Under the pieces are notes generated by a model that worked only from the letters and a program-made list of their open reading frames with translations, ran no database searches and was not told the DNA's origin. Position numbers and translations under genes: made by a program. Shown piece by piece: positions 1 to 9,027 of a DNA stretch of 64,000 nt. The first letter of the stretch is position 1. Each line of letters opens with the position of its first letter. Location of the stretch: assembly GCF_000025545.1 (NCBI RefSeq), contig NC_013930.1, positions 124,001 to 188,000 of the forward strand. The letters are read 5' to 3'. This stretch comes from Thioalkalivibrio sp. K90mix. GTDB lineage: Bacteria; Pseudomonadota; Gammaproteobacteria; Ectothiorhodospirales; Ectothiorhodospiraceae.

Positions 1-1796
1 CCGGGGGCATCCTGCACGACCTGGACGGATACATTCAGGCGCTCGATACCGGCCGCGGCGCCGTCAAGCTCCGCTCGCAATGGACGGTCGAAGACCGCCC
101 GCGCGGGGGATCACGTCTGGTGATCGACCAAATCCCGTATGCGGTGAACAAGGCGAAGCTGGTGGAACAAATCGCCGAGCTGGTGCGTGAGAAGAAGATC
201 GAAGGGGTTGCCGATCTGCGGGATGAATCCAACAAGAAAGGCATCCGCATCGTGCTCGAGATCAAGCGGGAGTTCGAGGCCGAGGCGATTGCGTTCCAAC
301 TGGTAACGATGACCCAGCTGGAAACCAGCGTACGCTACAACATCATGGCGCTGGTGGGGCAAACCCCTATGCAGCTTGGCGTACGCGACCTCTTTGAACA
401 CTTCCGAGCACATCGTATCGAGGTGATTCAGCGCCGCACCCAGTTCGACCTCGACCGGGCGCTGGATCGACTGCATATCCTCGAAGGCCTACTGATGGCG
501 CTGGACCGTCTGGACGAGACGATTGCGACAATTCGTGCCAGCGCCGATGCCGACGAAGCGCGAGGCGGACTGATCGATCTGCTGGGGATCGACGTGACGC
601 AGGCTCAGGCCATCCTCGATATGAAGCTCCAGAAGCTCACGGGCTTGCAGATCCAGGATATCCGGGACGAGCACGACCGACTGACCGCCGAGGTGGCAGA
701 TCTTCGGGACATTCTGGCCCGCAGTGAACGCCAGGTGGAGATCATGCGCACGGAGCTTCTGGATCTGTGCGACCAGCACGCGAATGAGCGCTGCACCGAG
801 ATCGACACCTCGCTCTCGAAGGTTTCCGCGGCCGATCTCATCCCCGAGGAAGACGTAATGTTGATCGGAACGCAGCAGGGATACCTCAAGCGCATCGCCG
901 CCAAGGACATGAATCGTCAGAACCGGGGCACGAAGGGTCGCTCTATCATGTCGGTGGGTGAGGATGACCTGGTTACGACGTTTCACGCAGGGCATAGTCA
1001 CGACACCCTGATTGCCCTGACCGATAGCGGTCAGGTCCATGCGATCAAGGCCTACGACATCCCTGATACCGGGCTGGGCAACAAGGGGCGGCACTACCGA
1101 AACGTGTTTGAAGGCGTCGAGGGGAACGTGGTCGCCATGCTGACGGTGGACGGCCTCGAGAGCGTGACCCATTCGCTCGTCATCTTCACCGCCCAGGGGC
1201 TCGTCAAGCGAACCCCATTGTCCGCGTACTCCAATGCGACGCGCCGAGGCGGGATTCAGGGAATATCACTTGTTGAGGGTGACTCAATTGTCTGCGCCCG
1301 TGTCTCGAAGGACGAGCCAAATGAGAGCGTGATCGTCGCGGCTGATAATGCAAAGGCAATCCGCTTCGGTATGGAAGAAGCCCGTGCGATTGGGCGTACC
1401 AGCCGGGGAGTTCGCGCAATGAACCTGTCAGAGGACGCCCGTGTCGTGGCCGGCGACATTATTCACGCCGATGATCTGGAGAAGGCGCACCTCATGGTGG
1501 TCTCCGAAAAAGGCCTCGGTAAAGCGACGCCGGCCAGCGAGTTCCGGTTACAATCCCGCGGCGGCAAGGGGGTCACCTCTTACACGCCGAACAAACGATC
1601 CGGTCCGGTGGTGGCCGCGACAGTGCTCTTCGAGGGCGCTGACGTGGTGCTGTTCAATGACCAGGGTGGTGCCAACCGGATTGCCGGCTCGGATGTGCCA
1701 CACAACGGCCGCGCCACCACCGGTTCCGCCATCATCCGCAACGGATCGGTTCGCAACGTATTGGCGGTCCCGCCGCCGGTCGAAGAAGATCAGTAA
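1..1796 (+). CDS. gyrA: GyrA-like type IIA topoisomerase A subunit (5' end outside window)
   Basis: Partial: the reading frame is open from base 3, and about 597 C-terminal residues are visible out of roughly 850-900 expected. The start resembles the GyrA tower region (IPYAVNKAKLVEQIAELV), followed by the coiled-coil gate region (QAILDMKLQKLTGLQ) and a six-bladed C-terminal DNA-wrapping domain. A good GyrA box, QSRGGKG, is encoded at 1551-1571 in a late blade, while the first-blade equivalent reads QNRGTKG and is degenerate. The protein ends VEEDQ without the long acidic tail of E. coli GyrA. The family passes one duplex through another; GyrA wraps DNA and introduces negative supercoils together with GyrB. 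Because the canonical box is altered, a ParC-like activity cannot be excluded. A 9-bp stem hairpin follows the stop. Plasmid carriage of such a gene is unusual. Confidence 0.9.
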   Translation, partial: GGILHDLDGYIQALDTGRGAVKLRSQWTVEDRPRGGSRLVIDQIPYAVNKAKLVEQIAELVREKKIEGVADLRDESNKKGIRIVLEIKREFEAEAIAFQLVTMTQLETSVRYNIMALVGQTPMQLGVRDLFEHFRAHRIEVIQRRTQFDLDRALDRLHILEGLLMALDRLDETIATIRASADADEARGGLIDLLGIDVTQAQAILDMKLQKLTGLQIQDIRDEHDRLTAEVADLRDILARSERQVEIMRTELLDLCDQHANERCTEIDTSLSKVSAADLIPEEDVMLIGTQQGYLKRIAAKDMNRQNRGTKGRSIMSVGEDDLVTTFHAGHSHDTLIALTDSGQVHAIKAYDIPDTGLGNKGRHYRNVFEGVEGNVVAMLTVDGLESVTHSLVIFTAQGLVKRTPLSAYSNATRRGGIQGISLVEGDSIVCARVSKDEPNESVIVAADNAKAIRFGMEEARAIGRTSRGVRAMNLSEDARVVAGDIIHADDLEKAHLMVVSEKGLGKATPASEFRLQSRGGKGVTSYTPNKRSGPVVAATVLFEGADVVLFNDQGGANRIAGSDVPHNGRATTGSAIIRNGSVRNVLAVPPPVEEDQ

Positions 1797-1802
1797 CCCG
1801 CA

Positions 1803-1829
1803 ACGGGCGAGGCATCAAGTCTCGCCCGT
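1803..1829 (+). terminator. Hairpin after the topoisomerase gene
   Basis: Inverted repeat ACGGGCGAG / CTCGCCCGT with a 9-nt loop, between the topoisomerase stop and the DsbC-like gene. There is no T-run, so it may attenuate or stabilise mRNA rather than terminate. Confidence 0.4.
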
Positions 1830-1859
1830 CCATTCAGCAGAGAAAGAAAGGATTCGAGC

Positions 1860-2624
1860 ATGACAACGAAGGAAAAATTCCGAGTAGGCGCATCGATTTC
1901 CGCAATTGGCGCCGGTGTGGTTGGCACCGTGATCGTGCTGAGCGCGGCCCAGGCGGAAAGCGAAACCACCCTCCCCGACTCCGTAGAACAAGCACTCGAA
2001 CAGGCCGTCCCGCAGGCGGAGCCGGATGCAGTTCAGCCGGCCCCGATCGATGGGTTTTACGAAGCGCGCTTTGGCAACAACGTCCTCTACATCGATGAGC
2101 TGGGTGAGCACCTAATTCAGGGGCAAATCATGGAGATTGCGACCGGGAAGAACCTCACCGACCAAGTGCTCCAGGGCGAACGCAAGAGGGCGCTCGAGCA
2201 GCTTGAACAGCACGAATTGGCAACCTACGCGCCCGAGGGTGAGCCCAAAGGCCGAATCACCGTATTCACCGATCCGAACTGCCCCTACTGCCGGGAATTT
2301 CACGAGGAGGTCCCTAAATACCAGGCCGCGGGGATCGAGGTGCGCTATGCCATGTTCCCTGTGATTGGCGCGGAATCGCCCGAGATCATGGACGCCATCT
2401 GGTGCTCTTCGGATCAGAACACCGCAATGGATCGAGCCAAGGCTGGAGACAGTGTTGAGCCGCAAAATGAGGGATGTAGCACGCCACGCGAACAGCACAT
2501 GGAACTGGGACAAGCAATGGGTGTCCGCGGGACACCGGCCATTCTCTTTGACAACGGAGAGAAGATCGATGGCTATCGCCCAGTGGGCGAAGTGATCGAA
2601 ATGAAAGGGGCCGGGGAATCGTGA
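1860..2624 (+). CDS. DsbC/DsbG-like periplasmic thiol:disulfide protein
   Basis: 254 residues with an N-terminal hydrophobic export signal ending near AQA. A thioredoxin-fold domain follows, with the redox motif CPYC at residues 141-144 and a cis-proline segment GTPAIL near the C-terminus. Family members isomerise or form disulfides in periplasmic proteins. An AAAGGA ribosome site lies just upstream of the ATG. The next gene overlaps the stop (GTGA). A second DsbC-like protein is encoded at 40039-40980 beside the transfer genes, so the plasmid carries two. The specific client is unknown; conjugative pilus or secretin subunits are an obvious but unproven candidate. Confidence 0.85.
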   Translation: MTTKEKFRVGASISAIGAGVVGTVIVLSAAQAESETTLPDSVEQALEQAVPQAEPDAVQPAPIDGFYEARFGNNVLYIDELGEHLIQGQIMEIATGKNLTDQVLQGERKRALEQLEQHELATYAPEGEPKGRITVFTDPNCPYCREFHEEVPKYQAAGIEVRYAMFPVIGAESPEIMDAIWCSSDQNTAMDRAKAGDSVEPQNEGCSTPREQHMELGQAMGVRGTPAILFDNGEKIDGYRPVGEVIEMKGAGES

Positions 2625-3520
2625 TGGGGAGCGCACAAGCAATCAGCATGGAGGCGACCGATATGGCCATCGACGAAATTGTGGGTACCCTATGCCAGGG
2701 CATTAACCGAGGCGACGTTGAAATCCCGGCGATGCCGGATGTCGCGCTCGAAGTGCTTTTCCTCGCGCAGGATGAAAAAACCGAGCTGTCGGAAATCGTG
2801 GCCGTGATTGCACGCGATCCAGCAATCGCGGCGCATGTTGTTCGTCAGGCCAACAGCGCGGCGTTTCGGGCATTCCCGAGGGTGACAACCATCGAGGAGG
2901 CCGTCTCACGCGTCGGCCTACAACGCACCCAGAACACAGTAATGACAATGTGTTTACAGCAGGTGTTCTCCTGCGATGGCATGTCGCCACATGCCTGCGA
3001 CCGGATTAGCAACATCTGGCACCACAGTCGGGAATGTGCGGTGGTCTCGTACCTACTGGCGCGTCAACACGCTCATCTGGACCCGAACACGGCGTTACTG
3101 GCGGGCCTGGTCCACGACATCGGGAAGATTCCGCTTCTGCGAGTGATGGGGCGGGAGTTCGACTGGGACTCGGATCCAGAAGCTGTGGATGAAGCCTTGA
3201 ACCGCTCTCACGCCGATGTGGGTGAGGCGGTTTTGAGGCGGTGGAACTTCCCCTCGTCCGTGATCCGGGCCGTCAAGGAGCATGGAGACCTTGATCGCAC
3301 GCCAGACCCTGCGGAGCCGGTCAATTACGTGGATGTGATCCAAGCCGCCAATGTTGAGTGCTTCCTTTCAACGCCGAGCGGGAAAAAATGGGCGGACCGT
3401 CGAAAGATCCCAGCCGTGCAGCGTGTGGATAGCGGGTTTGACTCGACTGGTCTGCGGTGGGATCTCGACAAGCGTGGGATCCGGATGGTCAACAGTATTT
3501 TCGGGGACGCCGAAACGTAA
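2621..3520 (+). CDS. HDOD-domain protein
   Basis: 299 residues. The core (about 30-240) matches the HDOD domain: the DPAIAAHVVRQANSAAF segment, then an intact-looking HD signature GLVHDIGKIPLL. HDOD proteins are signalling or regulatory modules, often tied to motility, cyclic di-GMP or stress responses, and most lack proven hydrolase activity. The GTG start overlaps the DsbC-like stop; an ATG at 2624 is an equally good start (AAAGGGG lies upstream of both). It is the last gene of the topoisomerase-side transcription unit and converges on the replication gene. Confidence 0.8.
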   Translation: MMGSAQAISMEATDMAIDEIVGTLCQGINRGDVEIPAMPDVALEVLFLAQDEKTELSEIVAVIARDPAIAAHVVRQANSAAFRAFPRVTTIEEAVSRVGLQRTQNTVMTMCLQQVFSCDGMSPHACDRISNIWHHSRECAVVSYLLARQHAHLDPNTALLAGLVHDIGKIPLLRVMGREFDWDSDPEAVDEALNRSHADVGEAVLRRWNFPSSVIRAVKEHGDLDRTPDPAEPVNYVDVIQAANVECFLSTPSGKKWADRRKIPAVQRVDSGFDSTGLRWDLDKRGIRMVNSIFGDAET

Positions 3521-3527
3521 GTGGGAG

Positions 3528-3559
3528 ACACCCAGGGGTCCCCAACGATCCCTGGGCGT
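3528..3559. terminator. Hairpin between convergent genes
   Basis: ACACCCAGGG / CCCTGGGCGT can pair with one mismatch around a 12-nt loop. It lies between the HDOD stop (3520) and the convergent replication gene stop (3574). No U-tract, so a bidirectional terminator role is tentative. Confidence 0.4.
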
Positions 3560-3573
3560 CCAACGTCTGGTCT

Positions 3574-4812
3574 CTAACGACGTGCCCAGGGCTGCTCGTG
3601 CTCCAAGTGAAGCAGGAGGACCTGGCGAAATGCATCCGAATTGGTGTCTAGCGCGCGGCCTCCCTGCCCCTCCATCAGGCTCTCACCATACGGCGAGGCT
3701 AGAAAGCCCTCTATTAGCTGTTTCCTCTGAGCAGGCGTAAGGGAATCCAGATAGCGAGCCGCAAAGATACGGGTTTCATCCATTTCTTCTACTCCGCTCT
3801 GTCGATCCTGCGTGACCAGCGGAGGTGTTGCGCCCACCTGTGTACGCGCATAATCCTTGCGGATCGCGGACACGTAAAAGCCCGGGCCATCCGTGCCGCC
3901 CTGGGCCGCTTGTTCGTCGGAATAACGCAGGTTGCCGATTACCTGCTTCGTTGGATGCTTGTCGACCAGATCCTGTGCCACCCGCTCATGGACACCCCGG
4001 TCGGTTAAAGCCGCCACAAGGTCTTCGGCCGAGGCATCTGGGCCGAGGACTTCCTGCGAAATCGAACCGAGTGGGACGCGATCACGGGCCTTGCGCGCGA
4101 TTCGGACCGTGATAGAAACCACCGCGTTACGGCGGCGGGTTTGGTCCACCTGTTCGACCTCGATGTCGCCATTCTCGGAGATGTCACGGTGCGCGGGTTC
4201 TAGCACCCGCGCCCGCAGGTGCTTGTACTGTCCGTACGAGGCGCTTGATAGACAGAGGAGCTCACAATAGGTATCGACCGCCACATCCAGACGGATCGAG
4301 TGGAGATGTGCCGGTAAGGCGGCGAGATAGAACTCATGGAGAGCGATTGCATGCTTATTGCTGAGTCGATTCTGACTCTCCAGCGACAGGCGAGTATAGA
4401 TTGCGGGGTCCGCCAGGAGCCGCGCCATGTTGGGGCCGAAGCTGTAGTAGCAGATGTCGGGGTCATCGCGCCCGATCCCGATCTCGGCCAGGAGATACCC
4501 CTGCATGGCGACCCACTGGTCCTGGTTCTTCTTGTCCTTCCCCAGGATGTTGAACTTAACCGGCTTTGTGTGAAGCGCCTCGATGGAACGGACCAGGTGG
4601 GCGCGGTTGCGCGAACGATATTCCAGACGCTGCGCAAGGTGCGAAAGGTTGATGGAATGCTGGTCATGGGATCGAAGGTGCGGTTGGGCATGGCGCAGCA
4701 GGACGTTGTAGATCCGCCGCTCGAGCCCAGTAAGCGGCGCACTGACGTGGATGACACCGGTGTGCTTGTACAGGATCGAAAGATCCTGCGTGTCACTTCG
4801 ATCCGGGCGCAT
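3574..4812 (-). CDS. repA: Rep_3-family plasmid replication initiator (replicon 1)
   Basis: 412 residues. The N-terminal two-thirds show the paired winged-helix layout of Rep_3 (RepE/Pi-like) initiators: an early segment SAPLTGLERRIYNVLLRH, then SLESQNRLSNKHAIALHEFYLA. The second winged helix ends around YGQYKHLRARVLEPAHRDISENGDIEVEQV, a typical Rep_3 signature. Such proteins bind iterons and open the origin, and dimers often repress their own gene. Seven iterons lie immediately upstream (4855-5106), which strongly supports the call. The C-terminal 170 residues are less conserved and include QRKQLIEGFLASPYG. A second, unrelated initiator is present at 14201-15313. Confidence 0.85.
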   Translation of the reverse strand: MRPDRSDTQDLSILYKHTGVIHVSAPLTGLERRIYNVLLRHAQPHLRSHDQHSINLSHLAQRLEYRSRNRAHLVRSIEALHTKPVKFNILGKDKKNQDQWVAMQGYLLAEIGIGRDDPDICYYSFGPNMARLLADPAIYTRLSLESQNRLSNKHAIALHEFYLAALPAHLHSIRLDVAVDTYCELLCLSSASYGQYKHLRARVLEPAHRDISENGDIEVEQVDQTRRRNAVVSITVRIARKARDRVPLGSISQEVLGPDASAEDLVAALTDRGVHERVAQDLVDKHPTKQVIGNLRYSDEQAAQGGTDGPGFYVSAIRKDYARTQVGATPPLVTQDRQSGVEEMDETRIFAARYLDSLTPAQRKQLIEGFLASPYGESLMEGQGGRALDTNSDAFRQVLLLHLEHEQPWARR

Positions 4813-4854
4813 TAGATAGCCCTCATGGGTAATCTAAGTTACTGAAAACAAATG

Positions 4855-5106
4855 CACAAAAACCGTGACCGGGCTGCTCAAAAACTGTGACCGGTCGCCG
4901 TCGAAGAGATCGAAAAGGAAGCGCAGAAGCCAGAAAAATCGCGGCCCAAACAATCACTTACCGTCCCCCTCAAAAGTAGCCCTGACGGCACTCCATCGCG
5001 CACAAAAACTGTGACCGGCCAACACAAAAACTGTGACCGATCTGCACAAGCATGGTGACCGGGTCGCACAAAAACCGTTACCCGCTGCACAAATCTGTTG
5101 ACCTGG
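4855..5106. repeat. Iterons of replicon 1 (candidate oriV)
   Basis: Seven direct copies of CACAAAAACTGTGACCGG or close variants start at 4855, 4877, 5001, 5023, 5045, 5067 and 5088. Spacing is 22 bp within each of two clusters (two copies, then five), that is two helical turns. The last copies are the most degenerate. Position upstream of a Rep_3 gene makes this the probable replication origin and copy-control region. The 106-bp gap between clusters holds no recognisable gene. Confidence 0.85.
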
Positions 5107-5136
5107 AACGGCATAAGTCATTGAAGATCCTGCCAT

Positions 5137-5180
5137 TGTTTGTCTTGCAAACAGATGTATCCTTGTTTGTGTATTAAACA
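5137..5180. promoter_or_regulatory. Paired palindromic operators upstream of parA
   Basis: Two 17-bp palindromes, TGTTTGTCTTGCAAACA (5137-5153) and TGTTTGTGTATTAAACA (5164-5180), are spaced 27 bp start to start. They lie in the only A+T-rich stretch between the iterons and parA. They look like operator sites for autoregulation of the partition operon by ParA or ParB, or for the initiator. The binding protein is not identified. Confidence 0.5.
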
Positions 5181-5399
5181 CTACCTACACAGTAAGCACA
5201 CGTCGAGACGGTGAAACACCGTAGGTGCATCTTCGGTGGCCCGCTAGGGCAAAAAAGACTTGCACGGGGAAACTGCCTCGGATAGTTTTTGCATCATGCA
5301 CGCTGTATAGCGGAAGACGGGCGCGCTCGCAACCCGTTGTACGAGCGGATCACGACCCGCCAAGGACCTGGCGGGCATGACGACAGAAGGAGGCACCAC

Positions 5400-6290
5400 A
5401 TGGTGCAGAAAGATAGCCAGACTCGAGTGCTGACCGTGGGCAATCAGAAAGGGGGCGTTGGAAAGACGTTCTTGAGCAAGCACATTGCCGAATACGCCGC
5501 CATCGAGCGAGGGATGAAGGTGCTGCTGATCGACCTCGATCCGCAAACCAACCTCAGTCATCGTTTTATCGATATGGCGCCGGACGCAGATGATCCCAAC
5601 GAGTATGCCCCGCCGGTACACCCGGACTATGACCCCAATGACGAGGACTGGTCAGCGATCGAGGGCAGATCAGATGCAAGCCATATTTGGAAATACGGGT
5701 TTGCCATGGCCTACCCCACAGAACACGAGAACCTGGAGATCATGCCTGGGCATAGCGCAAATCTTCAGGACATCGAGTTCGTGAAGAAGGAAGAGGTCTA
5801 TGACACGGTCATCCACTGGCTCCGAAAGTTTCTGATGCTGGACGAAATCCAGAGCACCTATGACCTGATTGTGTTGGACACACGTCCCTCCCGGGGGCCG
5901 CTCGTGCAAGCGGCCGCGAATGCGAGCACGCACATGCTGATGCCGACAGAGATGGAGTCACCTTCGATCGATGGGATCCGCGGCATGCTGACTGTGAGGA
6001 CCAATGCCAATCTTCAACGGCCTGAATCGGACCAGCTCGACCTCGTGGGCATCCTCGTGAACAAGTTCAAGAAGAACACGATCCTGCATCGATCCGTTTA
6101 CGAACAGCTACTGGAAGACCCTGACCTGGGACCATTGATGCTACCGGAACGCATCGACGACTGGGTCCGATACAAGGAGCTCATGTGGCCGAAAGCGCGC
6201 TCGGTTTTCCTGAGAAAGGACTACCCAAAAGAGCGCGACCAGATCGAGAAGGCCTGCGGAATGATCATCGACCGGATCTTTGAGGGGTAA
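5400..6290 (+). CDS. parA: ParA-family partition ATPase
   Basis: 296 residues from an ATG preceded by AGAAGGAGG. The deviant Walker A motif is near the N-terminus (GNQKGGVGKT), Walker A' follows as LLIDLDPQTNLS, and the Walker B region reads LIVLDTRPSRG. ParA ATPases bind nucleoid DNA and move ParB-parS complexes to segregate low-copy plasmids. Upstream in-frame codons are unlikely starts because the ribosome site fits 5400. parB follows after 5 bp. The usual DxPP after Walker B is DTRPS here, a modest departure. Confidence 0.92.
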   Translation: MVQKDSQTRVLTVGNQKGGVGKTFLSKHIAEYAAIERGMKVLLIDLDPQTNLSHRFIDMAPDADDPNEYAPPVHPDYDPNDEDWSAIEGRSDASHIWKYGFAMAYPTEHENLEIMPGHSANLQDIEFVKKEEVYDTVIHWLRKFLMLDEIQSTYDLIVLDTRPSRGPLVQAAANASTHMLMPTEMESPSIDGIRGMLTVRTNANLQRPESDQLDLVGILVNKFKKNTILHRSVYEQLLEDPDLGPLMLPERIDDWVRYKELMWPKARSVFLRKDYPKERDQIEKACGMIIDRIFEG

Positions 6291-6295
6291 CCGAG

Positions 6296-7363
6296 ATGGC
6301 AGAGTCACGATCAGCGAAGAATAAGCGCCGATTCTCCCTGTCTTCGACTTCGGCCGGCGAAACCCGCTCGGTAGGCGAAGGGGTTGCGCGCGAGTTGGCG
6401 CAATCAGAGCACATCGGCGAAGGAGACCTTCAATCGATTCGGATGGATCGGATTCGCCCGAGCGAGCTGAATCCTCGCAAGTTGCCTGTGGATGCCACTT
6501 GGATCCAGGAACTGGCCGACCGCGCTCGACGCGAGGCAGGGAAAGGACCCGGGGAGCCCGCGGACGACGAGGTGCTCGAGCAGCTGGATTCAGCGATAGC
6601 GGCGCAGAGTGATGTGCGCGTGCGCACATCACTGGAATCGCTAATGCTCCTCGCGCGATCAATCCACAACGACCGTCTGATTTCACCGGTAACGGTGCGA
6701 TTTGTCGAGGGCCGAGGTTATGAGCTCATCGCAGGGGAGCGGAGGTATCTCGCGCATCTTCTGTTGGGGCGAAAGAATATCCGCGCCCTACTCCGTCGCG
6801 TCGACACCGGGAACCCGGCCGATGCCCTAAAGAGCGAAATTACGTCGTTGATGGAGAACATCGCGCGGGAAGATCTATCGATTGCGGAGCAGATCAACGC
6901 AATTGATCGGATTGTGCAGGCGAAGCAGAAGATGGAGCCTGACTGGATTCTCAATGGCGTGAATCTCATGCGACTTCTGCATCTCCCCCGGCGCACGGCC
7001 TACCGTTATGTCGAAGCCCTGACCGCTCCCTCGGAGGTGCGCGCACGCATTGACGATGGGACCCTGGATTCGTTCCGTTCGATCGAGGAGGCAAACCGGG
7101 AGCACCAAACTGCGGAGAAAGCGGGGGCCACGGGCATCGAGTCGCAAAAAACAAGCGGAGGGGTAGCCAAGAAGACGGTGCAGCGTGTATCGATTCGGTT
7201 GGATGAAGGCGATCTGAGAAACCTGCAAGAGTTGGCGGTGCGAGCTCTGGGCAACGACGAGGTAGCCCGTTTGGGAGTCGATAATGTCGATTGGTCGGAT
7301 GCCAAGGCGGCACGGGAAGCAGTCAGTCGCCTTCTCGATGCGGTCCGAAGCGAGGGCGAATAA
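6296..7363 (+). CDS. parB: ParB-family centromere-binding protein
   Basis: 355 residues. The ParB/Sulfiredoxin fold shows LISPVTVRF then the CTP-binding type motif AGERRYLAH, and ENIAREDLS matches the ENIQR-type box. A helix-turn-helix region follows around NLMRLLHLPRRTAYRYVEAL. The C-terminal part is likely for dimerisation. ParB loads at parS and spreads. A perfect 20-bp inverted repeat containing GTGCGCGTGCGCAC lies inside the gene at 6611-6630 and recurs downstream, making it the prime parS candidate. The stop overlaps the next start (TAATG). Confidence 0.92.
   Translation: MAESRSAKNKRRFSLSSTSAGETRSVGEGVARELAQSEHIGEGDLQSIRMDRIRPSELNPRKLPVDATWIQELADRARREAGKGPGEPADDEVLEQLDSAIAAQSDVRVRTSLESLMLLARSIHNDRLISPVTVRFVEGRGYELIAGERRYLAHLLLGRKNIRALLRRVDTGNPADALKSEITSLMENIAREDLSIAEQINAIDRIVQAKQKMEPDWILNGVNLMRLLHLPRRTAYRYVEALTAPSEVRARIDDGTLDSFRSIEEANREHQTAEKAGATGIESQKTSGGVAKKTVQRVSIRLDEGDLRNLQELAVRALGNDEVARLGVDNVDWSDAKAAREAVSRLLDAVRSEGE
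6614..6627. promoter_or_regulatory. Candidate parS palindrome inside parB
   Basis: GTGCGCGTGCGCAC, perfectly palindromic arms with a 2-bp centre, extended to 20 bp by GAT/ATC flanks. Same motif as the intergenic cluster at 7870-9542. Confidence 0.55.
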
Positions 7364-7824
7364 TGAAGGCGAAGATGGATGTCCCGGCCAGTGAGGTGTT
7401 TGGCGGGCGCAAGGCTTCGCGAGAGGCAGTTCAGATCAGCGTCAACGTACCCAAGATGGCGCAGCAGGGAATGCGAATCGATATGACCACGCGCGGGTAC
7501 GGGCTGAAGGAAAAGAGCCGCTGGATGGAGAACACCTTTCGGGCGTTCACTGACCAAGAGTATTGGGGTGGTGTGCGGGGTGAGGCAGGCTGGCGCCGAG
7601 TCGTTGTGGATTCCGAGTGCATTCGTGTCATCGAGCCGGTCAAAGAATGGTTCAAGCTCGAGCCAATCGTGATCGAAGATGCCCTCGCCTGTGCGATCGA
7701 GTGCTCGTACTACGGCTTACAACAGGAACCGCGCTTGGTCCTCGATCTCAGCGCGTCATCGGTGTTGCGGACAGCGATACTGTGGCGAATCGGACAGGTG
7801 GGCCCTGGTAAAAAGGCTCGATAG
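7363..7824 (+). CDS. Third gene of the par operon, unknown function
   Basis: 153 residues from an ATG overlapping the parB stop. Not recognised. There are no membrane segments or signal peptide. Residues EVFGGRKASREAVQISVNVP near the start are reminiscent of the short linker seen in small plasmid maintenance proteins, but no family can be named. Translational coupling to parB and an intrinsic terminator right after it suggest a role in partition, stability or copy control. A similarly placed cognate factor exists in several plasmid par operons, so this is inference from position. Confidence 0.7.
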   Translation: MKAKMDVPASEVFGGRKASREAVQISVNVPKMAQQGMRIDMTTRGYGLKEKSRWMENTFRAFTDQEYWGGVRGEAGWRRVVVDSECIRVIEPVKEWFKLEPIVIEDALACAIECSYYGLQQEPRLVLDLSASSVLRTAILWRIGQVGPGKKAR

Positions 7825-7845
7825 TCGTGAGCACAAACCACTGAA

Positions 7846-7869
7846 GCCGCCCTCGATGGCGGCTTTTTT
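7846..7869 (+). terminator. Intrinsic terminator of the parAB operon
   Basis: GCCGCC-CTCGAT-GGCGGC stem-loop followed by six T. Ends the parA-parB-unknown operon. Confidence 0.9.
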
Positions 7870-7883
7870 GTGCGCGTGCGCCC

Positions 7884-9027
7884 GGGGGTATGGCGACGCG
7901 GTAACTCAGCACCCCCTACCCTTTTTCGTAGAACAATCAGACGGTCCCGCCTCGCCAGGGCGGAGAGGACGCCCGCCGTGCGGTGTCGTGCGAAGACTGT
8001 ACACAGGACAATGATCGAAACGAGACGCATTACGGGAACGTGAGAGGGCTTAGCCGAGACAGTCCACAGAGGCGCGGGCGGGCGCGTACGATCGCGACCC
8101 AGGGCGGAGTGGGAAGCCGGCCTCTGTAAAAAGGCGCCGGTCAATGCGCGTGCGCCCATCGCCACCGATAACCGCCAACGCCCGGACCGCCCTACTCTGT
8201 GTATTGGGGCCAGATCACACTTATCGCCGTTGAAGGGGTGTATGCCTTGTCAATGAGGTCGTAGGTGCCTAGATGGACCGTCGGCAAGCATCGCGGCTTC
8301 GTGCCTTCACGGTCCTGCGGCCACCCAAGGGGATCATGTGCGCATGCGCACATGCCTTCGCCGGGGATTGGAAAGAGCCTTGAGTCCTGAGTGGGGGAAA
8401 GGCAACGCCGGGTTCGGGGCGTGAATTGACGTGTGCAGTGCCAATATGGACGGTCGTAGATCTAAAAGTGCGCACGCGCACTTTGCTGAATGAGAACCAT
8501 TCCGGGTTGATGTAGGCCGCAAAAGCCCCTGTACTGGAACGCCGTCCGACCGAACTCTGCGCGCCAAGGGGTTCGCGTGCGCACATAAGGCTACGAGACC
8601 GACGAAAGCGGGCTCAAAAGGAAAGCTGCATGAAGGGAATACCAGGGCCAACACAGACCATTGCGCGCAACGTCGTGCAGAGCTCTGGACATATACCCGG
8701 TGAATTCGGGGTCCGGCTGGATTTAATTGGGGCAGGCCCGCCAGGCATGAGGTGCGAATGATTACCATTCCGAAAAGTGCGCGTGCGCACTTCTCTACCT
8801 CTAGCCGATTCGATGGGATATGGGGCGCCCGTTTGTTCGCTATCCCCCCATGTTGGGATCCGCCGCAATGCGCCTTAACGGGCAGTTCTCCCGGGTGTGC
8901 CTGCGCGCACTGTCCGGGGTACGAGAATGAATGAGGGGGGCGGCTCCGGGTGACAACAGAAAGGGGGCGGATGATAAGCCCACCCCCCCCTTATTTTTAC
9001 GCGAAGCCCGCCCGCTGGCCCAATTAA
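7884..9027. other. About 1.1 kb with no convincing gene
   Basis: Open frames here are short, overlap on both strands and lack ribosome sites or recognisable protein texture. Apart from the palindromes described separately, nothing coding is seen. It may be centromeric spacer or decayed sequence. Confidence 0.5.

Noticed and set aside
4855-5106. Iterons as CRISPR repeats
   Set aside because: 18-bp units at 22-bp period leave 4-bp gaps; this is classic iteron spacing beside an initiator gene.
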